Below the pieces are notes generated by a model, which saw nothing but the letters and a program-made list of their open reading frames with translations, did no database searches and was not told the origin of the DNA. Positions 22,618 through 33,900 of a stretch of DNA of 64,000 nt are shown here, piece after piece (position 1 is the stretch's first letter; every line of letters begins with the position of its first letter). The DNA is from Strobilurus pachycystidiatus (taxonomy: Eukaryota > Basidiomycota > Agaricomycetes > Agaricales > Physalacriaceae). The stretch is taken from contig JAHLMK010000028.1 in the NCBI GenBank assembly GCA_019915135.1, positions 1 through 64,000 on the forward strand, written 5' to 3'. A program made the position numbers and the translations under genes.

Positions 22618-23021
22618 TCCGATTGGTTGGCGAGAGGCCGGGTTGCTTTCGTGGACGCCAAGCTGCACTGAAAGCGAACCCGAACATGGGTGGCAAAGCT
22701 CCTCTTCCTACCTGTACGGAAGGGGAGCAAACAAGATTTTGTCGCTCGCTGTCGAGAAGGATATGGTTAGGCATTTATAGGGTAGAAAATTTTGTTGCTC
22801 GCTGTCAAGGGAAATAAATAGATAATTCAGCCGCCCCATTGGCCGTAGATACGATGCTCGGGACCACACACATGGAATGTCAGAGTTTTGCACCATGGTA
22901 GATCCTTTGTCTCTCCTTTTGAGTTAACTGCTGATGACAGGCGTACGAAGCGAAGGTCGAAGGCCGGCACACTTCGGGCAATTATCACGATAATAATACA
23001 CGAAGCTGCCCGGTTTAAACT

Positions 23022-23566
23022 TTACACTAGTCGCCCATTCACTTCGTACGGGAAGATATCACTGAAATTTTCCACCATCTCGTGCAGCATATCGATCCTG
23101 ACCATCATCACGTCCAGGCGACCATCCTTGCCTTCAGGCCTGCCACCACCGCTCCAAAAGATCACCAACGCATTGATAAACAGTTTGAGTATGATCTGAA
23201 AAATAGCGAGCTTCAGGGGGCAAGCACAAGGACAGCTATAGAATCTCTCACCTTGCGCCGGTTGCGCATCTCACGGTGACGATCCAGCCAAGACAGATAC
23301 GGGCTCTCAGGAAAGCGCTCAAACCACTTTGCAAAAAATTGCGACAACCAGGCCCGCACGCGCTTGCGACGCAGGAAGAGTTCAAACTCGCCGAAATAGC
23401 GGTCTAAATATGTGCACTGGGATTCCGAAAACGGCATCCAGATGTGGTATCGTGGGGCTGTCAAGAGCGACGGGCATTCATTATCGGGGCGCGCATCGGT
23501 AGCTCTGTCGCTGCGGGAATCGATTAGTGATTTGAGGGCGTTCACAAAATGGGTAACCCAAAGCAT
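23022..23566 (-). CDS. hypothetical accessory protein, 162 aa, 2 exons
   Basis: ATG at 23,566 (codons for MLWVTHFVNALK) opens a 315-nt exon. A 56-bp intron (GTGAGA...TTTCAG) joins it to 23,195-23,022, ending TAA. The frame upstream of this ATG is also open to 23,617, so the start is not certain. The core FSESQCTYLDRYFGEFELFL, followed by RAWLSQFFAKWFERFPE, has the look of a helical domain common at the N-terminus of agaricomycete repeat-region proteins (remembered, not searched). The protein at 40.5-41.3 kb carries a similar block, LSPEQMTFLEDHVAEF...WVRHAFAPRFCPE. The function is unknown. The gene lies divergently from the KDZ transposase gene 400 bp away and might be a passenger of that element. 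Confidence 0.5.
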
Positions 23567-23625
23567 TCTCACGGCATAGCTAGAATGGCTCGACGGCGCT
23601 CCATTTCCAAATCCCAAGACGTCTT
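23496..23625. repeat. 130-bp direct repeat, copy 2
   Basis: This is the second copy of the repeat at 22,488-22,617. It is part of the first exon of the gene ending at 23,022, so it is the likely source of the truncated copy. Confidence 0.9.
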
Positions 23626-23962
23626 GACGTTGAATGTGTGGTACGAGGCCACCGCTGGGGATGGGGGTGGAGTCGCTGGTACCCTTCCATAGTCAGACAT
23701 CACGGATGGGTATCAAGAGGCAATGGCGGCGTCCAACGCGATGACCTGTCCTTATAAAGTCTTCTCTTCGGCTTGGAGGACGGATGAGACTCCTCGCTGT
23801 CGTTACCCAAAACGTAAAGGTCACTCGCCTGACTGGTACATGCATTGAGGTCCTTAACTTGCTCGGTTCGCTATCTTGCTCGGTCTTCGCTGGGATTCGT
23901 CCTCCAGTCGCACCTCTCGTTCCTCCTCCCCCGTCACTCTCCGATTGACCTTCAATACCCAT

Positions 23963-26900
23963 ATGAACACCCGCAGTTTCAACAGGAGACGTAACGACGG
24001 GAGAGGGCTTGGAGGCCGAGCGAAGAAGCACCCACAAGGTGTGTTGCGGCCTTCCACGCGCGCAAAGGGACAAATAGAAACGGACCTATATGAGCGGGAT
24101 GCCGTTGGTTGCCTCACAACGCGACCTGGACCTCGTTACGCCAGCAACCTGGCAGCCCAGGCAATTGGCCTCGAGAGGGACTCTCCCAACGAGTGGGTGG
24201 ATTACCAGGATGTCGAGATGCATTTCGAGGATGCTCCTGCCCCGGTCATATTGGATGTACCGCGGAAAAGGAGCATGCCTCGCAAATACAATACCGGCAA
24301 GGTAAGCGGCCAAAATCAGTCGACATGGTGCCCGCCAGATTGAGATTGACGACAATATGACAGAGACGGTCGATGGACATCTGGCGCGGAAAGTATGGTG
24401 GCTCCTACGTTCAAGAGACGTTATACGAGCTCCTGCGCAGAAAGGGGCGCGGTGGTGCCAACATCTCTATATGTGCTCGATGTCTCAAATCTCCAAATCC
24501 TTGCTACCGGTGCAACAAGTGCGATCCATCAGTGCTTGTGTGCAAAAGTTGCTGTCTCTTGGTTCACCAACGCACGCCCCTTCATCTCATTGAGGTACGA
24601 ATCTCGTAGGGCCTTGTACCTTGTCATCTGAGCTTACCACATGATGTGGTTTAGAAATGGACGGGTCGTCAGTTTGTACGGAAGACCTTGTTTAACATGG
24701 GCCTCAAGGTGCACCTGGGACACGAGGACGGTTCGATTTGTCCTCAGACGCGTTCTGACAAGAACCCTCTCGTTGTCATCCACAACGACGCCATCCATCA
24801 AGTTGCGGTACTCTACTGCAACTGTCTTGCTGCTTCCAACGTTCCGCGTCGGCAGCAACTGTTGCGATTCGGTTGGTATCCCGGTTCGGTCCACTTGCCA
24901 GCAACTTGCGCATCCTTGGCGGGCCTCGAGTTATTCCACGCCGGTACACTGACCGGTAAGGTATCGGCGTACAATTTTTACCGGTCGCTCGTGTACATGA
25001 CGGACGCTTTGGGCCTCCGTGTTCCGAAGGTAAGCAATTGTTTGAATGTGTGAGAGCGCTATTTTCATGACCGCATGTTCCAGAGACGATATCAGCCTTT
25101 CCTACGTATAGTACGCCAGTACCGGCACCTGATGATGCTGATGCGCGCGGGCAAGGGGAGTCAGAGGGACGGTGCTACGCGCATAAAGCCCGGGGAACTC
25201 GCACTTGTTTGCCCGGCTTGTCCCATAGCTGGGGTCAACTTGCCCGACGGTTGGGAAGATCTACCGAATCAGTGCGTGTGTACATCTTTTCAAATCATAT
25301 ATTCTCATTTGAGAAATGTCAGATATCGGTTTCGCAAGGGGTACAGCGTGGATGCGTGCATGCGTCTTGTTGGACTACACCGCTCAAATCAGGCAACGGA
25401 CCCTTCGTTACATCCTGGCGGAGCGTATATGGTTGATGGCAATGGAGGATACAAGGAGCACATCCTGAACCATGCTACTGACGCAGATGTGAGTGTCTTT
25501 TCATGGTTTCACAACTTGTCCGTATAATAACCATGAGCAGCTCAGTACGTGCAGCGGTTTCAAGGCGCTCGCTCACTCCGACAGCAAGAATAGCGTTGGT
25601 CTCAGGTCTACCGGTGTGATTGCTGCCATTTGCGCCCGTCACGAATTTGTATCGCCCCAGGCGGTTGGAGATCTTCAGAAGCGGGAACGGTGAGTTATCA
25701 TTATATTGTTTGTAGCTTTGAAAAGCATGTGATGTCTTCCCTAAGATTCTGCAACAGCGATTGGATAACCATGTCAGCTGCACGCAATGACCACGCTCTG
25801 CGCCAGTTCCTCCTGACTTATGATATTGTGTGTCAGTGGATTGTCAATCTGGACGAGCGCATGAAGGAGTTACCAGAAGAGATGCGGATTCCCTCACATG
25901 CTGAGATTACTGCAGCTATTCCCAAGGGCCACTGTCCTGGCCACAAGTATAGTTGCCAATGTCGTTATTCGATGGGCATTCTCCCAGGTGTGGGGCGTAC
26001 TGATGGCGAAGGGATAGAGCGTGTATGGGCTTTCATTCGTGGCTGTGCTGCAAGCATCAAGGAGATGGGACCTGGCTCACGGGCGGATACTCTTGACGAC
26101 CAGTTCGGCTTTCTTAATTGGTCCAAACTCATCACGTTAGGTCAGCAGCTTTTCGAATTCATTAAATTCATTCAAGTTGACATCTTGTACCTATAGGTGA
26201 TACCTTAATGCGCCGTTTTTGTACTGCTCAAGTACAAGCATTGAAGCAAACTGCTCTTCATGAGGAGTTTACTCAACATTTGCCACCTGACGTTGTTGCT
26301 AGGTGGACAGGGCTGGTTGAGGAGTGGGAGAGCGATAATTCAAAGCCATCTCCGTATCTTGCCGAAGTTAAACGTGTGTCATGTCTTTTACTATGATAAG
26401 CTGTATAAAGACATTTGATTTGTTCTTCTAGATGAGACAATGTCCCAGGTGAAATGGCGTCTTCAAGAGGAGGAGCGATTGGAAGTCAACGCTGGAACCA
26501 TTCCATTGAGCTCAACTAGTCCAACTGGTTGTCTCGCTCTTGGTCTCATGATTGAGGAAACCCAGTATGATTCCTTCAAATGATTTGGATAAATGTCTGA
26601 AACTTAGTTTGACAGACAAAAAATTTGTTTGCTTACAGATGGTGAAGGAGAGCTCACCATGGGACAGGCCAATGATGTACAGAAACGGCGCTTGGCTCTG
26701 CGAAAACGCATCGATCTACTGCGGAAGGTGCAAAGTGTCTACATTCCCGGAGCACAACGCGAGCTTGATGCAGCAACAATAGCTCGTGCAGTTCCTGTTG
26801 ATGTGGAGGATGAGGTTCTTTGGCTTCCCTCAAACTTTTCAGATGATGTCCGAGCAATGTCGTGCATGGCTGGCCTAGCTGAAAAGGAGAAGGAGCTGAG

Positions 26901-27746
26901 AGTGGCTGAGTGTCATGATGCACTCCATAGTATCCGAGAGGCTGAACGGTGGCTCCGCTCCCTTTTTGTTTTCCGTGACCTTGATGCTAGTGGGCAGGTG
27001 AGCATTAGTTCACGTATTTGGTCCTTTTTTTATTTTTGGGATGATTGTCAGGGCATGGTAACTCGTGCACGAGGAACAATCAAGACACAGCTGAATCGAT
27101 CAGCTTTTGCAGTTGATAAATATCGCCGTTCAAGGAGAGCTTTGGAGAGATTAGATCCTGGTGGGTCATGGAGTGTTCAATTACGCCCGCTGCGTAATCA
27201 AGATGTTGCGAATTTTGGCGGTTCAACCTTTGATGTGGATGTCTTGATGCCATGGGGTCAGGGAGGTGAAGAGTTGTCTTGGCTATGGTTGAATGAGTCA
27301 CGCTCAGGAGATGGGGATGATATAATTGAAGGTAAGAGTTATTGAGAATGTTCTAAGGGCAATTGACTTACTTATATATAGGAGCTCGCGTTGAATGGCT
27401 CAAAAGTCGTGCTCGAAGTATGCGTTGGACAGAAGAGAGGGAAATTCTCTTAGAAGAGATGAGACGGGTAAAGGTTACTATGGAAAAGAAGACGGTATGG
27501 TGGGAAGCCAGATGTGAGTCTGATGATCCTTCTATTTCGCCAGAGGTAGCAGAGGGCATTCGGGCATATGCATTGGTACAGGCAGATGTTCAGAGGAATC
27601 TTCTAGCCTCCTTCATGGGCAAGTGGGCAACTGTTGGAGTGGAAGATTATGAGATTGAGGAGGAGTGGGAAGAGGTTCATGATGAAGAAGAGGGTGGCGA
27701 CAGTGAGGATGATGAAGCAACTTTGATAGGGGAAGGAATGTCATGA
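23963..27746 (+). CDS. KDZ (Kyakuja-Dileera-Zisupton) transposase with CxC2-like cysteine cluster, 1,058 aa
   Basis: Twelve exons splice by eye without a stop: 23963-24301, 24364-24594, 24655-25029, 25084-25271, 25314-25488, 25541-25689, 25758-26140, 26197-26373, 26432-26564, 26616-26997, 27052-27331 and 27382-27746. All introns are GT-AG, 42-68 bp. Residues about 150-180 hold the cluster CARCLKSPNPCYRCNKC and CKSCC, the DNA-binding cluster paired with KDZ transposases. The catalytic region shows YNFYRSL, CPACPIAGVNLPDGWED, VDACMRL, GVIAAICARHEFV, VGDLQKRER, TYDIVCQW (about 505-512) and GVGRTDGEGIERVWA (about 565-580). The C-terminal part is helical, with GQANDVQKRRLALRKRI and a very acidic end. 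The length matches the family. The start ATG is my choice; 23,876 is an alternative. Terminal inverted repeats were not found, so mobility is unproven. Confidence 0.9.
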
Positions 27747-28129
27747 TACAACCAGTAGCTACGTTCAAAATTGAACGTGAATTAATCAGCTGTTGTTCAT
27801 ATTCTGTCATATTGTGCAAAGCCGGGTACGAATGGAGGTGGGAAGGAAGATAGGACCAAGTTTGCGGTCCACAGGTGATAGGAGTCGGCTTCAGTGTTCA
27901 CAAGAGCGAGATCTATCGTCAGTCTCGCGTCATTGTCAGCAAAAGGATAATGTGTTGAGAGCAACATGTATAACGTTCTCGCAACTCAATTGATCCACAG
28001 AACGCGATGTCGGTGTCGTCGACAGGAGTGGACGCAACTCGACGTATGTGATACACGTAGTGACGTTCCTAAGGCACCCGCCCTTGCCACTTCAAGTTGC
28101 TCATAATCTGTCCTGAACTCCCACTGTAG
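27747..28129. other. 3' flank of the transposase gene, no gene
   Basis: About 380 bp between the transposase stop and the F-box relic. If the element has a right terminus it should lie here, but I see no clear inverted partner of the left flank. Confidence 0.4.
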
Positions 28130-29020
28130 CAACATCCCGCCGCGCAGTGCATTCTACAACTCGGTCTACGTGAGCTCCCCGGCTCTCCGAGGACTCCACA
28201 CATCGAACCTCCCCCCGACTTACAAGGAAGTATCGTATATTCAGGGGGAAATCCTAGGAAACATATGCGAAGACATAGAACGCGTCGAGTTGCAGCTACA
28301 GACTTTGCATGAGACGCTCAGATCTGTGACGCGAGAGCGCAATGCTCTTCGAGCAGTCCAGCGGCCTTTCAAGGACCTCATAACTCCCCGGCGCCCCCTC
28401 CTACTTGAACTGAAGGTATTCAAACATTTCTATGTCTCTTTCCGTCACCCTTCCAACGAAAAGGTGACGATTAGTACACCATGGATGCCCCACATCGGAC
28501 GCTCGGACAAGTGTGTCGCAATTGGCGCTACGCAGTCCATTCCGCGCCCTTGATATGCTCGCGCCTGCGCTTCAAAGTTTGTCGCATACCGTCGATCTTT
28601 CGTGGGCCATCTTTTATGGAGCATCTTGACGGTGTTCTACGCCGCTCGGGACAGCACTGTCTGGACGTTGACATCTTCGACAGCGATCTTTCGCCACCTG
28701 ACTTGCAGTTCACAGTCCGTGAACTAGTGTGGCGGAGACGACGCACATTCAAATGCTGCTTCGTCTCTTTACCCAGTGAAATCGCTGGCGAAGTCTTCGC
28801 ATTGAACAGCTTCGTGATGCCGATGACTACCTTGATCGACTACACTCCCGTCTTCCCAGTCTCGAAACCTTGCACATCGATTTTCTTGAATCACCCATTG
28901 CAGGCAACTTACCGCCCGCAGATGAGCTGCCAATCGTTACTGGGTTTAGCGTGTGCCCGCGCTTGACAAAAGTGACGACATTGCTTACCGTATTGCGAAT
29001 CGACTACGATGACACATGAG
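28130..29020 (+). pseudogene. F-box-like protein of the basidiomycete type, frameshifted
   Basis: The first frame holds a coiled coil (ICEDIERVELQLQTLHETLR...RERNALRAVQ) leading into LITPRRPLLLELKVFKHFY, the position of the F-box in agaricomycete F-box proteins. The reading then shifts to RTLGQVCRNWRYAVHSAPL, the usual follow-on, and shifts again to LPSLETLHIDFLESPIAG and VCPRLTKVT, a leucine-rich repeat part. At least two frame changes near 28,400-28,480 and 28,740-28,800 lack plausible introns. The family normally links substrates to SCF ubiquitin ligase. This copy is probably dead. Confidence 0.6.
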
Positions 29021-30229
29021 TCTGCTGCTAAACTGTATTATCCTCGAGTCTAAGTTCCAACACTCGCGCTATGCCAGAACCGGCGGACCCCCATAATTAC
29101 TACCCAGACACTTCGGAGCCTCCGTACTGGCGTTTCCTCGTAATCGTGATCGGGGACAATCCCTCCTTCGCACGCTCATCCACCGACTTCACTCACACAT
29201 CTACCGTCTTGGGCAGGGGTAGCGCCCTGGACTTCCGTCCTAACATGATATCCTCCGCGCTCACCATAATCCCTTGCGCCTCGGTCTCCTTCATGACAAT
29301 CCACGAAACGCGATGGCCATATGCACTTGGAATCTCGAGGGAGGTGCATTTGAAGAGGTCCGGGCGGCAAAATGTTATCGGCTTTGGGCGAGGCGCGAGT
29401 GATGCTGGGAATGGGATATTGGTGAATAGTGGCATGGTGGTTGGGACTGACTTGGAGATGTAGATTGGTACGCGCCTAGTGGGGGGAAGATGTGCGGACT
29501 GCTCAAACAATCAGGACCGAGGCGCGTCGAGTACAGTACACCGTACCACGTCCACAGGGACTATGCAAGTAACCCGACTCGGAGGTCCTTGGGCACTCCT
29601 TTTGCGTACAAGCTGCGCACTATCAGAAACGCCAACGATCCAAAATGTGTAGGCACCTTTGCATCATCTGGTCATAGGTATGCGCCTGTATGAACTACGT
29701 CGACATTATTACGCTCTACATAGAGGCGATTGACAAGACGCACCCTGGAGTACGCCATAGCGAGGCTGTGAAATATTTGATTCCTTTCCGCCTTAGACAA
29801 GACCTAGTAAGAGACTGGTCAGCATGGAGACGGACTCAGATGGCGGACGCGTACAGACGAGGAACCTGATCCCGAAATCAACTCGCATCTGATGTGGACG
29901 CTGGCCAGGCCAAATGATCTCTGCAGTTGTTCAGACTCATTTCTGCACAGAGGGTCAAGATGACTTACCTTTTTGCATAAGTAGACTGCAGTCCGGGCCC
30001 GTCAGTGTCGCTGCTGCACAATCTGAGTGGCATGATTCCGGTGGCGTCAATCTCAGCAAACGAGATCCCGTGAAGAGAACCTAGTCTGCGGGATGCCTCC
30101 ATCACAACAACCTCGACTGTCGGACATAAATACTTCAGTAAGGACGGAGGCGCCGAAACACCGGCGACTTACTGTTAGGGTCGTGATCATCATCCCAGGC
30201 AAAGCACAAGTTATGTCGCAGAGCCTGGC
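29021..30229. other. unassigned region
   Basis: A minus-strand frame at 29,510-29,193 (with SWIVMKETEAQGIMVSAED) and another at about 30,120-29,985 (MEASRRLGSLHGISFAEID), bounded by a GTAAGT donor, may be exons. The second could belong to the membrane-protein gene upstream of it. I cannot connect them. Confidence 0.3.
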
Positions 30230-30687
30230 TCAAAGGTTTGACAAGCCAGACAGACTTACGAAAGTCGTAAAGAATCGAACACAATGCACGAGAGTAATGA
30301 GAGAAAAGAATGAGATGATTAGATCAGGTGTTCTTGGCCGGGATACTAATAGCGTCACGCCAAGACCGCCCGTAGCGCACGCGTTGCACAGAGTCACAAA
30401 ACTCCACATGGGGCCGCGGGCATGTGGTGTGTAAAAATCGAGAAAGAGCAATGACAACAAGAAGGTATCCTCTAGGGAGACGGTGAAGTTTGGCAGAGCC
30501 AAATCAAACCATCCACTCCAGACCAGAGCGCCGACGTAGAAGAAATGTAGGGACAGCAGGGCGTTGAAGACGATGGCAAAAGTTGGCTTCAGAGATGCGT
30601 AAGAATACGACTGCGTACTAGAGTTGTGACGCACCAATGTCTTCGGGAATGTGGAGGCTGCCGCCAAGGCATCAAATGGGCTGGACA
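30230..30687 (-). CDS. putative membrane protein, N-terminal exon
   Basis: ATG at 30,687 (MSSPFDALAAAS) lies about 50 bp downstream of a CATATAAAG TATA-like element. The exon encodes roughly three hydrophobic segments: FAIVFNALLSLHFFYVGALV, TFLLSLLFL, and a third with LGVTLLV followed by IISFFSLITLVHCVRFFTTF. It may end at a donor (TTTC|GTAAGT near 30,258) with further exons below. The product is not recognised. Orientation and hydrophobicity suggest an integral membrane protein. The rest of the gene could not be traced, so it may be truncated. Confidence 0.4.
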
Positions 30688-30859
30688 TGATAATTTCGCC
30701 TAACTGAGTGGTGTCCACTGTCCAGAACTTTATATGTCCCAATTTGGACCAATTTCCAAGAATTTAACGCGTTCTTAGTTGTGTTTCAGCCCAGAGGCCC
30801 ACGACGAGGGAACGCGCGGGCGATGATTTCGCCCTCCTCCGGGTTAAGGGCTGGTATGA

Positions 30860-30925
30860 CCGGGGTTGGGTTTGAGTGCGGGTTTGAGTGCGAGTTTGAG
30901 TGCGAGTTTGGTTGCGGGTTTAGTT
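30860..30925. repeat. 12-bp tandem repeat GTTTGAGTGCGA
   Basis: Four to five copies of a 12-bp unit, with G/A variation at the end, translate to FECEFECEF in one frame. It sits just before the large satellite. Confidence 0.8.
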
Positions 30926-30999
30926 CCAAAATAAGGAACTGCATGAGTGACAACTTCGGAAGGTCCGAAGTAATCTACCTGTGACATTGTAGGGTTCGT

Positions 31000-33900
31000 G
31001 GTCCTCAAAAACGATACCGTCCTTCCCCTCTCGAAATCGACTTCGGACGTTCACGTAGATGTCGTTGGGCATCTATGGAGCCATTCGTGGCATATACAAC
31101 CTCGACTGTTGTTGAGATAGAGAATTCGAAACATTTCAACGGAAACCTACCTTCCCGAAGTCCTCAAGAACGATACCGTCCTTCTACTCTCGAAATCGAC
31201 CTTGGACGTTCACGTAGATGTCGTTGGGCATCTATGGAGCCATCCGTGGCATATACAACCTCGACTGTTGTTGAGATTGAGAATTCGTAACATTCGAACG
31301 GACACCTACCTTCCCGAAGTCCTCAAGAACGATACCGTCCTTCCCCTCTCGAAATCGACCTTGGACGTTCATGTAGATGTCGTTGGGCATCTATGGAGCC
31401 ATCCGTGGCATATTCAACCTTGACTATTGTTGAGAGAGAGAATTCGAAACATTCGAACGGAAACCTACCTTCCCGAAACGATACCGTTCTTCTACACTCG
31501 AAATCGACCTTGGACGTTCACGTAGATGTCGTGGGGCATCTATGGAGCCATCCGTGGCATATACAACCTCGACTGTTGTTGAGATTGAGAATTCGTAACA
31601 TTCGAACGGACACCTACCTTCCGAAGTCCTCAAGATCGATACCGTCCTTCTACACTCGAAATCGACTTCGGACGTTCACGTAGATGTCGTTGGGCATCTA
31701 TGGAGCCATCCGTGGCATATACAACCTCGACTGTTGTTGAGATAGAGAATTCGAAACATTCCAACGGAAACCTACCTTCCCGAAGTCCTCAAGATCGATA
31801 CCGTCCTTCTACTCTCGAAATCGACCTTGGACGTTCACGTAGATGTCGTGGGGCATCTATGGAGCCATCCGTGGCATATACAATCTTGACTGTTGTTGAG
31901 ATAGAGAATTCGAAACATTCGAACGGAAACCTACCTTCCCGAAACGATACCGTTCTTCTACACTCGAAATCGACTTCGGACGTTCACGTAGATGTTGTGG
32001 GGCATCTATGGAGCCATCCGTGGCATATACAATCTTGACTGTTGTTGAGATAGAGAATTCGAAACATTCGAACGGAAACCTACCTTCCCGAAACGATACC
32101 GTTCTTCTACACTCGAAATCGACCTTGGACGTTCACGTAGATGTCGTTGGGCATCTATGGAGCCATCCGTGGCATATACAACCTTGACTGTTGTTGAGAT
32201 TGAGAATTCGTAACATTCGAACGGACACCTACCTTCCGAGGTCCTCAAGATCGATACCGTCCTTCTACACTCGAAATCGACTTCGGACGTTCACGTAGAT
32301 GTCGTTGGGCATCTATGGAGCCATCCGTGGCATATACAACCTCGACTGTTGTTGAGATAGAGAATTCGAAACATTCGAACGGACACCTACCTTCCGAAGT
32401 CCTCAAGATCGATACCGTCCTTCTACACTCGAAATCGACTTCGGACGTTCACGTAGATGTCGTTGGGCATCTATGGAGCCATCCGTGGCATATACAACCT
32501 CGACTGTTGTTGAGATAGAGAATTCGAAACATTCCAACGGAAACCTACCTTCCCGAAGTCCTCAAGATCGATACCGTCCTTCTACTCTCGAAATCGACCT
32601 TGGACGTTCACGTAGATGTCGTTGGGCATCTATGGAGCCATCCGTGGCATATACAACCTCGACTGTTGTTGAGATAGAGAATTCGAAACATTCCAACGGA
32701 AACCTACCTTCCCGAAGTCCTCAAGATCGATACCGTCCTTCTACTCTCGAAATCGACCTTGGACGTTCACGTAGATGTCGTTGGGCATCTATGGAGCCAT
32801 CCGTGGCATATACAATCTTGACTGTTGTTGAGATAGAGAATTCGAAACATTCGAACGGAAACCTACCTTCCCGAAACGATACCGTTCTTCTACACTCGAA
32901 ATCGACCTTGGACGTTCACGTAGATGTCGTGGGGCATCTATGGAGCCATCCGTGGCATATACAACCTCGACTGTTGTTGAGATTGAGAATTCGTAACATT
33001 CGAACGGACACCTACCTTCCGAAGTCCTCAAGATCGATACCGTCCTTCTACACTCGAAATCGACTTCGGACGTTCACGTAGATGTCGTTGGGCATCTATG
33101 GAGCCATCCGTGGCATATACAACCTCGACTGTTGTTGAGATAGAGAATTCGAAACATTCCAACGGAAACCTACCTTCCCGAAGTCCTCAAGATCGATACC
33201 GTCCTTCTACTCTCGAAATCGACCTTGGACGTTCACGTAGATGTCGTGGGGCATCTATGGAGCCATCCGTGGCATATACAACCTCGACTGTTGTTGAGAT
33301 AGAGAATTCGAAACATTCGAACGGAAACCTACCTTCCGAAGTCCTCAAGATCGATACCGTCCTTCTACACTCGAAATCGACTTCGGACGTTCACGTAGAT
33401 GTCGTTGGGCATCTATGGAGCCATCCGTGGCATATACAACCTCGACTGTTGTTGAGTGAGATAGAGAATTCGAAACATTCGAACGGAAACCTACCTTCCC
33501 GAAACGATACCGTTCTTCTACACTCGAAATCGACCTTGGACGTTCACGTAGATGTCGTTGGGCATCTATGGAGCCATCCGTGGCATATACAACCTTGACT
33601 GTTGTTGAGATTGAGAATTCGTAACATTCGAACGGACACCTACCTTCCGAAGTCCTCAAGATCGATACCGTCCTTCTACACTCGAAATCGACTTCGGACG
33701 TTCACGTAGATGTCGTGGGGCATCTATGGAGCCATCCGTGGCATATACAATCTTGACTGTTGTTGAGATTGAGAATTCGTAACATTCGAACGGACACCTA
33801 CCTTCCGAGGTCCTCAAGATCGATACCGTCCTTCTACACTCGAAATCGACTTCGGACGTTCACGTAGATGTCGTTGGGCATCTATGGAGCCATCCGTGGC

